Origin: Salvelinus alpinus
Taxonomy: Eukaryota; Chordata; Actinopteri; Salmoniformes; Salmonidae
Length of the DNA: 64,000 bases
Direction: 5' to 3'
Assembly (NCBI RefSeq): GCF_045679555.1
Contig: NC_092098.1
Coordinates: forward strand, 22,784,038-22,848,037
In this document: positions 32,315-45,846 of the stretch, piece by piece
How the letters are laid out: each line of letters begins with the position of its first letter
Numbering within the stretch: position 1 is the first letter of the stretch
Position numbers and translations under genes: made by a program
Notes under the pieces: generated by a model
Database searches by the model: none
What the model was told of the DNA's origin: nothing
Seen by the model: the letters and a program-made list of their open reading frames with translations, nothing else

Positions 32315-32318
32315 TTAA

Positions 32319-34167
32319 CCTTTCTAGCCCCGGCGTTCCGCTAGCGGAACTCCTCCCACATTCCACTGAAAAGGCAGAGCGCGAAATTCAAAAAATATTT
32401 CTTTGAAATATTTAACTTTCACACATTAACAAGTCCAATACAGCAAATGAAAGATACACATCTTGTGAATCCAGCCAACATGTCCGATTTTTTAAATGTT
32501 TTACAGCGAAAACACCACGTATATTTATGTTAGCTCACCACCAAATACAAAAAAGGACAGACATTTTTCACAGCACAGGTAGCATGCACAAAGCCAACCT
32601 AACTAACCTAGAACCAACCAAACTAACCAAGAAACAACTTCATCAGATGACAGTCCTATAACATGTTACACAATAAATCTATGTTTTGTTCGAAAAATTT
32701 GCATATTTGAGGTATGAATCAGTTTTACAATGCAGCTAACATCACAGCTACCGTCAAAAATAGCACCGAAGCAGCCAGAGTAATTATAGAGACCAACGTG
32801 AAATAGCTATATACTCATCATAAAACATTTCTGAAAAATCGATGGTGTACAGCAAATTAAAGACAAACATCTTGTGAATCCAGCCAATATTTCCGATTTT
32901 TTAAGTGTTTTACAGCGAAAACACAATATAGCATTATATTAGCTTACTACAATAGCCTACCACACTACCGCATTCATTCATAAAGGCACGTTAGCGATAG
33001 CAATAGGCACGTTAGCGTTAGCGAATAAACCAGCAAAATATATTAAATTTCACTAACCTTCATAAACCTTCCTCAGATGACAGTCCTATAACATCAGGTT
33101 ATGCATACACTTATGTTTTGTTCGAAAATGTGCATATTTAGAGCTGAAATCAGTGGTTACACAATATGCTAACGTAGCATCTTTTTCCCAGAATGTGCAG
33201 ATATTTCTATTAGACTCTCACCTATTCTGACCAAATAGCTATTCATAAACATTACAAAAAAATACATGTTGTATAGGAAACGATAGATTCAGTAGTTCTT
33301 AATGCAATCGCAGTGTTAGAATTCAAAAAATATCTTCATTACGACATAAGGCTTAGTTATGGTAAGTGAAAGCCCAAAACCTGAACGCAAAAATAATAGT
33401 ACACAGTTCGACAGATATATGAAATTGCATCCCAAAATGGGTTCTACCTTTGGTGATTTTCCATCAGAATGTTGTACAAGGGGTCCTTTGTCCAGAACCG
33501 TCTTTGTTTGGTATCAGAACTTCGTTTTTCCCTCTTGAATTAGCAAGCACACTGGCCAAGTGGCGCGAAGCTATCCTTCCTGAACATATGCAGACAAAGC
33601 AACACGCCAAACATCCCGAAAAATTTTCAAATATCTAATAAAACTATATTGAAAAAACATACTTTACGATGATATTGTGACATGTATCAAATAAAATCAA
33701 CGCAGGAGATAGTATTCGCCCATAACGACAGCTTTTCAGAAGGCAATAACAGGTCCCTGCACGCGCCTTGCAGAAAACAGAAAATGGGGGACACGTTGTT
33801 CCAAGAGGATGTATTCCACCTCAGAACAAGATAATCAACTTCTTTCTCCTCTCACTTCCTCTTGACATCTAGGGGAAGGTGTATGACGTGCACGTATAGT
33901 CATACGTATCATGCCCATTTATAGGCAGGTCCTTGAACAGAACATAGATTTCAGACTTTCCACTTCCTGGTCACAAAGTGTGCTGCCAAATGAGTTCTGT
34001 TTTACCCACAGACAAAATTCAAACGGTTTTAGAAACTAGAGAGTGTTTTCTATCCAATAGTAATAATAATATGCATATTGTACGAGCAAGAATTGAGTAC
34101 GAGGCCGTTTAAATTGGGCACGATTTTCCCCCAAAGTGAAAACAGCACCCCCTGTCCTCATCAGGTT
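32319..34167 (-). mobile_element. Non-autonomous DNA transposon flanked by TTAA, with internal tandem duplication
   Basis: TTAA flanks both ends (32315-32318 and 34168-34171), the piggyBac-type target. The termini are only weakly complementary. The minus strand shares a long block with the element at 59926-60940: ATGCATATTATTATTA then TTGGATAGA-AACACTCT, AAACCGTTTGAAT and AACAGAACT-ATTTGGCAG. An internal segment occurs twice: CATCTTGTGAATCCAGCCAA at about 32459 and 32869, and CAGATGACAGTCCTATAACA at about 32645 and 33074. The unit is about 410-430 bp. No transposase frame is visible. I recognise the family as abundant in salmonids. Confidence 0.8.
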
Positions 34168-34201
34168 TTAACAAAAGTAACAAAATCCATTGTTATTTTA
34201 G

Positions 34202-36219
34202 AATGGCGCCGGAGAGAATGGCTGACGTCTTACGTGCTCCTAACCAACTGTGCTATTTTGTTAGTTTTTTTGCAGTGTTTGTAACTTATTTTGTAACTTA
34301 TTTTGTATGTAATGTTGCTGCTACTGTCTCTTATGACCGAAAATAACTTCTGCACATCAGAACAACGATTACTCACCTCGAACTAGAAGAAGCTTTTTCC
34401 TTTAACGAGGGATATACTGCTTTCTCGGGAACTAGCACAAATCCCTGTCATTTGCGTGAAGAAAAGACTGAGAAAAAGGGGGCGGAGGTCGGGCTTCCTT
34501 CTGAGAATTCGTAGGTGAGCGAGTAAACCCCCACTGCCATTCGTTCTATTGGCCAACATTCAATCATAGGAAAATAAAATCGATGACCTACGATCAAGAT
34601 TATCCTACCAACAGGATATTAAAAACTGTAAAATTCACTGAGTCGACGACACAGATAACATAGAGCTGGCGGGGCTTTCCATGCACCGGCAGGACAGTGA
34701 AGCTACGTCTGGTAAGACAAAGGACGGGGGGGTGTGTGTCTATTTGTCAATAACAGCTGGTGCGCAATGTCTAATATTAAAGAAGTCTTGAGGTATTGCT
34801 CGACTAAGGTAGAGTACCTTATGATAAGCTGTAGACCACACTATCTACCACGAGAGTTCTCATCTATATTATTTCGTAGCCGTCTATTTACCACCCCAAA
34901 CCGATGCTGGCACTAAGACCGCACTCAACCGACTGTATAAGGCCATAAGAAAACAAGAAAATGCTCATCCAGAAGCGGCGCTACGAGTGGCCGAGAACTT
35001 TAAAGCAGGCAAACTTAAATCTGTTTTACCTCATTTCTACCATCATGTCACATGTGCAACCAGAGGGAAAAAACTCTAGACCAACTTTACTCCACACAGA
35101 GATGCATACAAAGCTCTCCCCGCCCTCCATTTGGCAAATCTGACCATAATTCTATCCTCTGATTCCTGCTTACAAGCTAAAACTAATGCAGGAAGTACCA
35201 GTGACTCGCTCAATACGGAAGTGGTCAGATGACGCGGATGCTATGCTACAGGACTGTTTTGCTAGCACAGACTGGATTCATCCAATGGCATTGAGGAGTA
35301 TACCACCTCAGTCATCGGCTTCATCAATAAGTGCACCGATGACGTCCCCCCCACAGTGACCATACGTACATATCCCAACCAGAAGCCATTGGTTTACAGG
35401 CAACGTCCGCATTGAGCAAAAGGCTAGAGCTGCCACTTTCAAGGAGCGGGACACTAATCCAGACTCTTATAAGAAATCCAGCTATGCCCTCAGATGAACC
35501 ATCAAACAAGCAAAGCGTCAATACAGGATTAAGATTGAATCCTACTACACCGGCTCTGACGCTCGTCAGATGTGGCAGGGATTGAAAACTATTACAGACT
35601 ACAAAGGGAAACCCAGACGCGACTTGTCCAGTGACGCGACCCTACCAGATGAGCGAAAATGCTTTTTATGCTCGCTTCGAGGCAAGAAACACTGAAGCAT
35701 GCATGAGAGCACCAGCTGTTCTGGACGACTGTGTGATTACGCTCTCGGAAGCCGATGTAAGCAAGACTACCAGGACGTGTACGCAAAGCATGCACGGACC
35801 AACTGGCAAGTGTCTTCACTGACACTCCCTGACCGAGTCTGTAATACTTATATGTTTCAAGCAGACCACCATAGCCCCTGTGCCCAAGGAAGTGAAGGTA
35901 ACCTCCCTAAATGATTACTGCCCCGTAGCCCTCACGTTGGTAGCCATGAAGTGCTTTGAAAGGCTGGTCATGGCTCACATCAACAGCATCCTCCCGGATA
36001 CTCTAGACCCACTCCGTTTCGCATACCGCCCCAACAGATCCACAGATGACGCAATCTTAATTACACTCCACACTGCCCTTTCCCACCAGGACAAAAGGAA
36101 CACCTATGTGAGAATGCTGTTCATTGACTTCAGCTCAACGTTCAACACCACAAAGCTCATTATTAAGCTAAGGACCATGGGACTAACCACCTCCCTACTG
36201 CAACTGTTTGCTCAACTAA
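34202..36219 (+). mobile_element. LINE family A copy, 3' end missing
   Basis: Starts ATGGCGCCGGAGAGAATGGC, the same 5' end as 56160. The endonuclease region is heavily frame-disrupted, with KVEYLMISCRPHYLPREFSS at about 34808-34862. The linker (CIDD/CTDDV-PTVTIRTYPNQKP, YTGSDARQMWQG) and early reverse transcriptase follow ([20 protein letters not shown] at about 35910; [18 protein letters not shown] at about 36100). It stops abruptly near 36219 before TGAPQGC. The remaining 1.1 kb is absent, so the end is probably a deletion or recombination point rather than normal 5' truncation. Confidence 0.85.
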
Positions 36220-36542
36220 AAGTTTTGCAATTATGCTGCGGGACTTAGAGGTAGTTTGTGGTTTAGTACGGTATCCTGCGTCACTACTTCATTGCTCCAG
36301 ACCAGAGCAAGGGGGAGCAAGAGCACTGATTATGCTTTTGGGTCCCAAGCGCTACTGTGTCTCTAACTGACACTTATTTATTTTTTACTACTCGTCAGTA
36401 TTACTTACTAAAACTGTTGTTACACTAAGGTTTTTATTCTAAGAGAAACTTAGACTACAATTAGGGTGTGGAAATGTTAGGATTATTTTGCTCTTACTGT
36501 TGTACTGTAGCCTACTCCCAACTGTTCACATTGTACAGCGCC

Positions 36543-36655
36543 CTAGAGGCCCAGCGGTCTGAAACACTGCATTGCAGTGCAAACTGTGTTGCTACAGATG
36601 CTGATTCAATACCCGTGCCGGCTGCAACCAGGAGACTCATGAGGTGATGGTAGGC
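36543..36655 (+). repeat. tRNA-derived SINE-like fragment
   Basis: GCCCAGCGGTCTGAAACACT followed by GATTCAATACCCGTGCCGGC gives A-box- and B-box-like segments in the right order, as in salmonid tRNA-derived SINEs. A related shorter fragment lies at 40833-40915. It is not a functional tRNA gene. Confidence 0.65.
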
Positions 36656-36940
36656 TTTTGATTTCTCTCCCTTACATATTAGTAACAATGTCTCATCCCA
36701 TGTTCAAGAATAGCCTTTTTCCCGCTCACTTTACATTATTTGAAAACGAAATCATCTCCAAAATATCATTATTTTTAATACAAAGCTATTATTATTATTA
36801 TTAATTCATTTAGAATCATATACAAGCTCCTTAGATATTCTCACAGATATATTATTAACCCTGTTTTTCACAAGTGTAGCAGGTTGTGAGTTCTGCAAAC
36901 AACATTTCTAGCAGAACCATATATATTGGTCATATTGGTC

Positions 36941-36957
36941 TTGGCTCCCGAGTGGCG
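36941..36957 (+). repeat. Short SINE head remnant
   Basis: GGCTCCCGAGTGGCGC is the exact start of the tRNA-derived SINE also seen, on the opposite strand, at 22212-22255. The similarity stops after about 16 bases, so this is a tentative call. Confidence 0.35.
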
Positions 36958-37210
36958 CTCAATGGGATTACCTTGCAGAGCAGCATGACGATGGGAGGAG
37001 GAGGTAGGGGACCCGCCCCACTGGGTAGCACAGAGCAACACTTTAAGGGGCATTGCATTAATAATGGTGCTGATGAGGGAAACATTCCCGCTGTTCTTAG
37101 TGCCTGTCTTCACGTTCAATCTAAAACAATGTAACTAATAATGGCATGAAAAATGCCCCTTGGATATGAATTCAGAGGGCAGATATTTTTAAATATTAAA
37201 GTGTTAGACC

Positions 37211-37514
37211 TCTAACTAAAGGCGTCAGTCAAAAGTTATTCTTAAATCTGAACTGGATTTAACAAAAAATGACATGAAAAGTGCACATTTGTAAATCTCA
37301 AACTCGAAAAGTAATTGGAAAGGTAGATACAAATGATTTGTGACATTGTGGTTACAATAAAGAATGTAAACAGGATGTAAACAAGATGCTGTGTTTTATT
37401 TTACAGTAGTAATGGACAGCTGGAGGCATTTTGAAAACAGGTTTTCAAACACAAGCGTACTGTAGTACTGTAGCAGGTGTAGCCTAAATAGGCCTAAACA
37501 TAACAAAATATTGC
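37211..37514. other. No gene or repeat recognised
   Basis: About 300 bp of AT-rich sequence between the composite repeat block and the next Tc1 element, without a feature I can support. Confidence 0.5.
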
Positions 37515-37516
37515 TC

Positions 37517-38446
37517 GAGTGCCTTGCAAAAGTATTCACCCTACTTGGCGTATTTCCAATTTAGTTGCATTACAACCTGCAATTTAAATAGATTTTTATT
37601 TAGATTTAATGTAATGGACATACACAAAATAGTCCAACCCAATCAGGGTTGGGTTATAAAAAAATATCAGAAACTTTGAACATCCCACGGAGCACCATTA
37701 AATCCATTATAAAAAAATGGAAAGAATATGGCACCACAACAAACCTGCCAAGAGAGGGCCACCCACCAAAACTCACGAACCAGGCAAGGAGGGCATTAAT
37801 CAGAGAGGCAACAAAGACCAAAGATAACCCTGAAGGAGCTGCAAAGCTCCACAGCGGAGATTGGAATTCTTGAGGGAAACCTGTTTCAGTCTTCCAGAGA
37901 TTTGAGACTGAGACGGAGGGTCACCTTCCAGCAAGTCAATGACCCTAAGCATACTGCTAAAGCAACACTTTAGTGGTTTAAATGGAAACATTTAAATGTC
38001 TTGGAATGGCCTAGTCAAAGCCCAGACCTCAATCCAATTGAGAATCTGTGGTATGACTTAAAGATTGCTGTACACCAGTGGAACCCATCCAACTTGAAGG
38101 AGCGCGAGCAGTTTTGCCTTGAAGAATGGGCCAAAATCCCAGTGGCTAGATGTGCCAAGCTTATAGAGACATACCCTAAGAGACTTGCAGCTGTAGTTGC
38201 TGCAAAAGGTGGCTCTACAAAGTATTGACTTGGGGGGGGTGAATAGTTATGCACGCTCAAGTTTTGTGTTTTTTTGTGTCTTATTTCTTGTTTGTTTCAT
38301 AATAAAAAATATTTTGCATCTTCAAAGTGGTAGGCACGTTGTGTAAATCAAATGATACAACCCCCCCAAAAATTAAGTTTAATTCCAGGGTGTAAGGCAA
38401 CAAAATAGGAAAAATGCCAAGGGGTGAATACTTTCGCAAGCCACTG
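37517..38446 (+). mobile_element. Tc1-like family 3, internally deleted
   Basis: Termini are AGTGCCTTGCAAAAGTATTC (left) and its approximate complement ending GCCACTG at 38446 with TA after it. The N-terminal transposase fragment is GYKKISETLNIPRSTIKSII to LTNQARRALIREATK (37649-37860). The C-terminal fragment is [20 protein letters not shown] to STKY (38001-38228), with the catalytic Glu. The central part including the first Asp is missing (join near 37866-37875). Confidence 0.9.
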
Positions 38447-38448
38447 TA

Positions 38449-39159
38449 TAATCCTACCTTGAAAGAAACAAACTTGTCCCAAAAACACCTCTCTGACATT
38501 GGGTCCAGCATATCTCTTGATGATTTCTTCCTCAAAGAATTCTCGAGCCATGATACCTAAAAAAAGGAGGCAACAGTGATTTATTTAAGCATTCTTTTTA
38601 GCATTATTAGGCCTACTTTACAGTATTGTCGCCTACTGTGCCTGTTCATTTTCCTGGGCTTTCGCATTCGGCATAACACAGGCATTTGATGATAGTGTTT
38701 GCGAATAGCACTGTCCGTGGCCAAAATCCCCAAGTCTACCAGTATTTTTGAAATGTCTCCAGTAGATTTTCTGTTCCTCCTGAAAGCCCTAATTTGCTCA
38801 CTTAAATGAATAGAGATCCTGGTCGTGGTGCTATAGTATGTTGTTACAGCATAATCAAAGTGAGGACAATCGGCGATCTGCTGTATACTTATGGCCTATT
38901 GTAAGCACTTTCAGTTTAACCCACCAGAACAGACAGAACGAAAATAATACATCAAATATTGTGGTTAAACACAAATATCCTAATTGATAAAAAAAAACAT
39001 TTATTAATTGGAACATTAATCATGTAGAAGGGGGAAAAAGTATTATTATTATTATTATGTATCACAATTGGCCCACCATTTCTCTCCCTCTAAAAACATA
39101 AATAAATGTGTTTGCCTGTATTAAGATTACAATCGCTATGGGCTATTAGCAGGACAATA
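38449..39159. other. Unique sequence, no gene recognised
   Basis: AT-rich spacer between two Tc1 elements. A TATTATTATTATTATG run lies at about 39043-39058. Nothing else can be supported. Confidence 0.5.
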
Positions 39160-39161
39160 TA

Positions 39162-40772
<1,611 letters not shown>

Positions 40773-40829
40773 TACCTTTACCAACACCTCTCTGTAATTT
40801 GATACTTTGTGCAAGGCAATTGATCACCC

Positions 40830-41600
40830 GAGTGATGCTGCAGTCTAGGACACTGATGCTACAGATGCTGGTTCGATACCCGTGCCGGCTGCCACCGGGA
40901 GAGCCATGAGGCGACTTTTAGTTTCTCCAGAAAGAAATAATTCTAAATAACAAACTGACCTTATTTACAAATTAGTGAGAATGTCTCACCCCATATTCAA
41001 GAATGGCCTTTTTCTCGCTCGCTCTCGTTTAAATGAAAACTATATCATCTCCAAAATATTGTTAATTTTTAAACAAAGCGATTATTATTATTATTGTTCA
41101 TTCATTTAGAATGATGTATTCTCAGATATTCTCACAGATCCTAATGAAAAAATGCCCCATAGATATTAATTTAGAATCCTCTAAATATAATTATTGGCGG
41201 AGAGTCCCGTCATTGAAGAAAAGTGTTTTAGATATACTGTAGGCCTACCGTAGGCGAAATGAGTCTCACTAGTGTTGGGTAATGTGCTGTTAAAAGTGGT
41301 GTAGGTCTTATTTATTTTAAAAGCATATTGAAGTTAGAAGTAATAGGATTTGAAGCAATAACTATTTCAGCATCGTTTCGCGCTGCTCTGAGACAAGCAT
41401 GGGGACTGGTCTTGATAAATCCATTATATTTTTATTTTCACTGAATCTCTGTTTGGGTATTGGTTACACTACAATTAGGTTGTGGAAATGTTATGCCCCT
41501 TAGATATGAATTTAGAATCCTCCAATCCTCTTATGCTGTAGCCTACTCCCGACCGTCACGTTGTACAGCGCCATATTTTCCGTTCCATCCGAACAGAAAC
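40830..41600. repeat. Composite repeat block, copy 2 (partner at 36220-37210)
   Basis: Contains a SINE-like piece with TGGTTCGATACCCGTGCCGG (40868), the TCTCACCCCATATTCAAGAA piece (40986 onward), AAAATGCCCCATAGATATTA (41150) and ACAATTAGGTTGTGGAAATG to TGTACAGCGCC (41470-41572). Relative to copy 1 the last piece has moved from the front to the back. The two blocks flank two Tc1 elements. Confidence 0.7.
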
Positions 41601-41892
41601 CCTGAGGGTTTCGTTTTTCATGTTTCTTGGAATAGAAACATCAAATTAATTAAGCTACATTTCTTAAAATCAATGCCATATACTATGTTCTTACAAAAAA
41701 GGTTTTAAATTCTATAGTAATGCCAATATGGAAGACTATCAAATGCTTCTCAAAGATGCCCTCTGATGGTCAAACTATCACTAACTTGCATTAATGGTAA
41801 AAATGGCTGACAATTAAATAACGTGCCATAGAATTCTGCAGCAACCCGCAAGGTGTGGTGCAGTATGACGCAACTTTTAAAGGAGGAAACAC
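41601..41892. other. No gene recognised
   Basis: Likely a continuation of the composite repeat (AACAGAAACCCTGAGGGTTTC near 41600), then unrecognised sequence. Confidence 0.4.
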
Positions 41893-42155
41893 TGTACATG
41901 TACAAATTACCTTGACTAACCTGTACCCCTGCACATTGACTCCGTACCGGTACCCCCTGCACATTGACTCCGTACCGATACCCCCTGCATATAGCCCCGT
42001 TATTGTTGTTTTATTGTGTTACTTTTTATTATTTTTTACTTTATTTGGTAAATATTTTCCTAATTCTTTTTTGAACTGCACTGATGGTTAAGGGCTTGTA
42101 AGTAAGCATTTCACGATAAGGTCTAAACATAAAAGTTTGATTTGATTTGATTTGA
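41893..42155 (+). repeat. LINE family A 3' tail only
   Basis: Only the last ~260 bp of the LINE: ACAAATTACCTTGACTAACC, then GGGCTTGTAAGTAAGCATTT and the terminal (TTTGA)n at 42135-42155. The piece CATTGACTCCGTACCG-TACCCCCTG occurs twice in tandem (about 41934 and 41962). It is an extreme 5' truncation. Confidence 0.85.
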
Positions 42156-42587
42156 AAAGGCACGTCTCAATAAGTGGTCCAGGTATCCTCATTGAAAAAG
42201 AGCTGAAAGAGGTGCCGGTTTAGATAATAGGTACAACTGTCCCAGAGTCCAGGTTAGAGGACAGAAATGACCAGTAGGAGACAGTTACACAGTCCACACA
42301 TTTATTACCAGACAAACATTCCCACACATACAGAAAACAGGAAGAGGACAGCAGTAGTACATAGTCCAATCCCAAACAAATAGCAGTATAGTAATATAGG
42401 CTAGCAGTAATGGCAGTAAAGAAATAGCAGTGCTATAGGCTAGCATATATTGGCTAATAGGCCTTAGTCTATTGACTGGCATAGCAAAAAATATGAACGG
42501 TATACACACTGAGACTTTTAGCAGGGCTAGGCTAACAGTGTTGGCTAGTGGGGTTGCTATAGCACACAGTATTCCTGTATAGTATTC
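42156..42587 (-). other. Flank of the 44.5-45.1 kb reading frame, before LINE C
   Basis: No coding frame. On the minus strand AATAAA is present at 42306-42301. If LINE C (42588-44102) is removed, this stretch joins 44103 onward and could be the 3' UTR of the unidentified minus-strand frame at 44477-45100. CAGTA/AGCAGT motifs recur (about 42350-42440 and again at 44111-44130). This link is an inference. Confidence 0.35.
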
Positions 42588-44102
42588 CTGCCCTAACCCA
42601 TCTGGACAAGAGGAATACCTATGTGAGAATGCTGTTCATCGACTACAGCTCAGCATTTAACACCATAGTACCCTCCAAACTCGTCATCAAGCTCGAGACC
42701 CTGGATCTCGACCCCGCCCTGTGCAACTGGGTCCTGGACTTCCTGACGGGCCGCTCCCAGGTGGTGAGGGTAGGTAACAACATCTCCACCCCGCTGATCC
42801 TCAACACTGGGGCCCCACAAGGGTGCGTTCTGAGCCCTCTCCTGTACTCCCTGTTCACCCACGACTGCGTGGCCATGCACGCCTCCAACTCAATCATCAA
42901 GTTTGCGGACGACACTACAGTGGTAGGCTTGATTACCAACAACGACGAGACGGCCTACAGGGAGGAGGTGAGGGCCCTCGGAGTGTGGTGTCAGGAAAAT
43001 AACCTCACACTCAACGTCAACAAAACAAAGGAGATGATTGTGGACTTCAGGAAACAGCAGAGGGAGCACCCCCCTATCCACATCGACGGGACAGTAGTGG
43101 AGAAGGTGGAAGGTTTTAAGTTCCTCGGTGTACACATCACGGACAAACTGAATTGGTCCACCCACACAGACAGCGTTGTGAAGAAGGCGCAGCAGGAGGC
43201 TGAAGAAATTCGGCTTGTCACCAAAAGCCCTCATAAACTTCTACAGATGCACAATCGAGAGCATCCTGTCGGGCTGTATCACCGCCTGGTACGGCAACTG
43301 CTCCGCCCACAACCGTAAGGCTCTCCAGAGGGTAGTGAGGTCTGCACAACGCATCACCGGGGGCAAACTACCTGCCCTCCAGGACACCTACACCACCCGA
43401 TGTCACAGGAAGGTCATAAAGATCATCAAGGACAACAACCACCCAAGCCACTGCCTGTTCACCCCACTATCATCCAGAAGGCGAGGTCAGTACAGGTGCA
43501 TCAAAGCGGGGACCGAGAGACTGAAAAACAGCTTCTATCTCAAGGCCATCAGACTGTTAAACAGCCACCACTAACATTTAGTGGCCGCTGCCAACATACT
43601 GACTCAACTCCAGCCACTTTAATAATGGGAATTGATGGAAATTATGTAAAAATGTATCACTAGCCACTTTAAACAATGCTACTTAATATAATGTTTACAT
43701 ACCCTACATTACTCATCTCATATGTATATGTAAATACTGTACTCTATATCATCTACTGCATCTTGCCATCTTTATGTAATACATGTATCACTAGCCACTT
43801 TAAACTATGCCACTTTATGTTTACATACCCTACATTACTCATCTCATATGTATAGACTGTACACTATACCATCTACTGCATCTTGCCTATGCCGTTCTGT
43901 ACCATCACTCATTCATATATCTTTATGTACATATTCTTTATCCCTTTACACTTGTGTGTATAAGGTAGTAGTTGTGGAATTGTTAGGTTAGATTGTTGGT
44001 TATTACTGCATTGTCGGAACTAGAAGCACAAGCATTTCGCTACACTCGCATTAACATCTGCTAACCATGTGTATGTGACAAATAAAATTTGATTTGATTT
44101 GA
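42588..44102 (+). mobile_element. 5'-truncated Rex1/CR1-like LINE family C
   Basis: Starts inside the reverse transcriptase and keeps [19 protein letters not shown] (about 42626), [33 protein letters not shown] (FADD intact, about 42896) and [20 protein letters not shown] in one frame (42623-43200). A deletion of about 17 nt at about 43190 shifts the frame; the end is then read from 43215: [40 protein letters not shown] to LKAIRLLNSHH. The 3' UTR includes a repeated TACCCTACATTACTCATCTC (about 43699 and 43827) and ends GACAAATAAAATTTGATTTG. The good preservation suggests a fairly recent insertion. Confidence 0.92.
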
Positions 44103-44476
44103 TATAGACAATAGCAGGTAGCAGTAGCATGCTACGCTACTGATGCTAAGCTAGCATATTAACAACAGCAAGGTCATGGCTGCAGGGAGTTGCTGGTTGT
44201 GGGTCTGGCTGTGCTGTGCTGTGTCCTCGGGGGATGGTGAAGGTTATGGACTAGAGTTTTAGCTGATGGCATTGGTTCTGTGACAGTGGATGGAGGGCCC
44301 AAGACTGGAACTGAGTCGGCCAGTGGGACCAGGGCTGGGCATTCGGCTCAGAGTTGGTGCTGAGTCTGGAGATGGGCCCAGGTCAGTGCTGAACTGGTCC
44401 TCAAGGACGCAGTGGACACTGGGTCCAGGACGGTGGTCAGGTCTGGTGACAGCAGGTCGACCGAGAGAGATATGGG
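44103..44476. other. GC-richer flank of the unidentified reading frame
   Basis: GC-rich compared with surrounding DNA, continuous in composition with the minus-strand frame at 44477-45100. No motif is recognised. CTGTGCTGTGCTGTG occurs at about 44207. Confidence 0.4.
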
Positions 44477-45100
44477 TTATGTCGGTTGGGGTGCTAGCTC
44501 AGGTACCGGTGGCTGCAGATTGGGATGGCAGTCTGCAGGCGGAGATGGAGCAGGCTGGAGCTCTGTTGGTCGCAAGGCAGGCTGCAGCACTGGCAACAGC
44601 TTGTCTGGCTTAGGTGTTGCTCGTGGTAGCACCGGCTGTGTTGCAGGATGGTGCTTGGCCGGCTGCTGAAATGGATTGGGCTCTAGTGGCTGTCGTGTTG
44701 GAGGCTCGAGCACCGGCAGTTGTCGGTCTGGCTGCACCACTGTTGTCGGGGTGACTACCTGGAGCGTGTTGCAAGTAGCTGGATGCAACTCTGACAACTG
44801 ATTGGCTGGCTCAAGCGCTGGCGACTGGAGCCGTGGATGCTGGGTTGGTTCCGGCAGCTGGGCAGGAACAGGACTCAGGACTGGCGCTGCAGGTCTTCTA
44901 AGCCTGGGTAGTTTCATGTTCTTTCTAAAATAGTTTTGGTAGGCCTCCAACTGCCATCTGGCTCGTTCCTTCCTGTAGGGGGACAGCAACCCGACTCAGG
45001 AGGTCTGCTGAACTTCCCAGTCCTCATTTTTTTGCCAGCGTGTGTGCCTTGTCTGGGGCATGGCTTGTGGCATGATCTGCATCTCGTCATTACTGGTCAT
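44477..45100 (-). pseudogene. Unidentified proline- and glutamine-rich reading frame
   Basis: I do not recognise this. On the minus strand ATG at 45100-45098 opens MTSNDEMQIMPQAMPQTRHT and RWQKNEDWEVQQTS. One in-frame TGA follows (about 44998), and the same frame then runs unbroken to the stop at 44477. The second part begins with a basic segment, SPYRKERARWQLEAYQNYFR then KNMKLPRLRRP. About 140 residues of proline-rich sequence follow, with loose repeats such as LPVLEPPTRQPLEPN and LPVLQPALRPTELQP. There are no signal or membrane segments. TGTCCCCCTACAG just before GAAGGAACG could be a splice acceptor, which would remove the TGA. It may be a retrocopy, an exon or part of a transposon. The DNA is GC-richer than its neighbours. 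Confidence 0.4.
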
Positions 45101-45846
45101 AGTGCAGGACAATTGTACCTATCCGGCTTGAAGATCCATGAAAAAGAGCAATCTGGTGAAAAAAAGGACCCATGTTTTTTTGTCCCTTTAAGCTACTCTA
45201 ATCCCATACAATCAGTACCTACTCAATGTACAGGATAGGATCATGCATATGTTGTATGGAGAGACTATTGATTTACAGCACCATAAGGTGTACTGTGGTG
45301 GAGCTAGCCAATCCTCTTCAGTCTGTGTAGAATGTTTCTAGGGCTGACCCTAACCCAGGAATGTCGTATTTATCCTTTCCACTGACAGCTGCTGCACACT
45401 TGTGCTTTCACGTACAAAGAGATACAGCCTTATGACTCAGTGCTGGTGGTCAATGGAGGAGGGTCTGCGTCAGAGGTGACAGTGACAATCAACACTCTGC
45501 TCTAAATACATTGCACTCGACCAATGACACTCAGTAGCGATTTGCCAAGGGGTTAATGCACCCCTGAGCCCATGGAGATGGAACTTCATATTAGCAATGT
45601 TGGTGTCAGACTGGGATGTACTGCCCAGCGATTTGATGTATGTCTGGGACTGAGGCATGAGGGACCATCATGCAGATATGTGAGGTGGTTTCTATTCCTG
45701 GAAAAAGCTGCAAGATTTCACTCAGGTCACCCCCGAATTTGCTGCAGTGTTCTTATATTCTCTCTCTGGTATTGAATTGAGCTCTGGATACTCAGTACAT
45801 GTATGATGCAGAAGCTATTTTTGTATTCATATCACTCAATCACCTA
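45101..45846. other. No gene recognised
   Basis: Unique-looking sequence before the family 4 Tc1 element. Short ORFs here have no motif support. Confidence 0.5.

Larger units (their letters stand above)
36220..37210. repeat. Composite repeat block, copy 1 (partner at 40830-41600)
   Basis: Three pieces recur in the second block: ACAATTAGGGTGTGGAAATG to TGTACAGCGCC (36458-36543), a SINE-like piece (36543-36655), and TCTCATCCCATGTTCAAGAA to TATTCTCACAGAT (36690-36850). A further piece, AAAAATGCCCCTTGGATATG (about 37149), also recurs. Order differs between blocks. TTATTATTATTATTA runs lie near 36789-36802. No ORF is supported. Confidence 0.7.

Noticed and set aside
36543..36655. Functional tRNA gene
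   Set aside because: A- and B-box-like segments are present but a cloverleaf cannot be built and the context is a SINE.
44290..44669. Plus-strand ORFs opposite the proline-rich frame
   Set aside because: They are GC-driven shadows and shorter than the minus-strand frame, with no motif.
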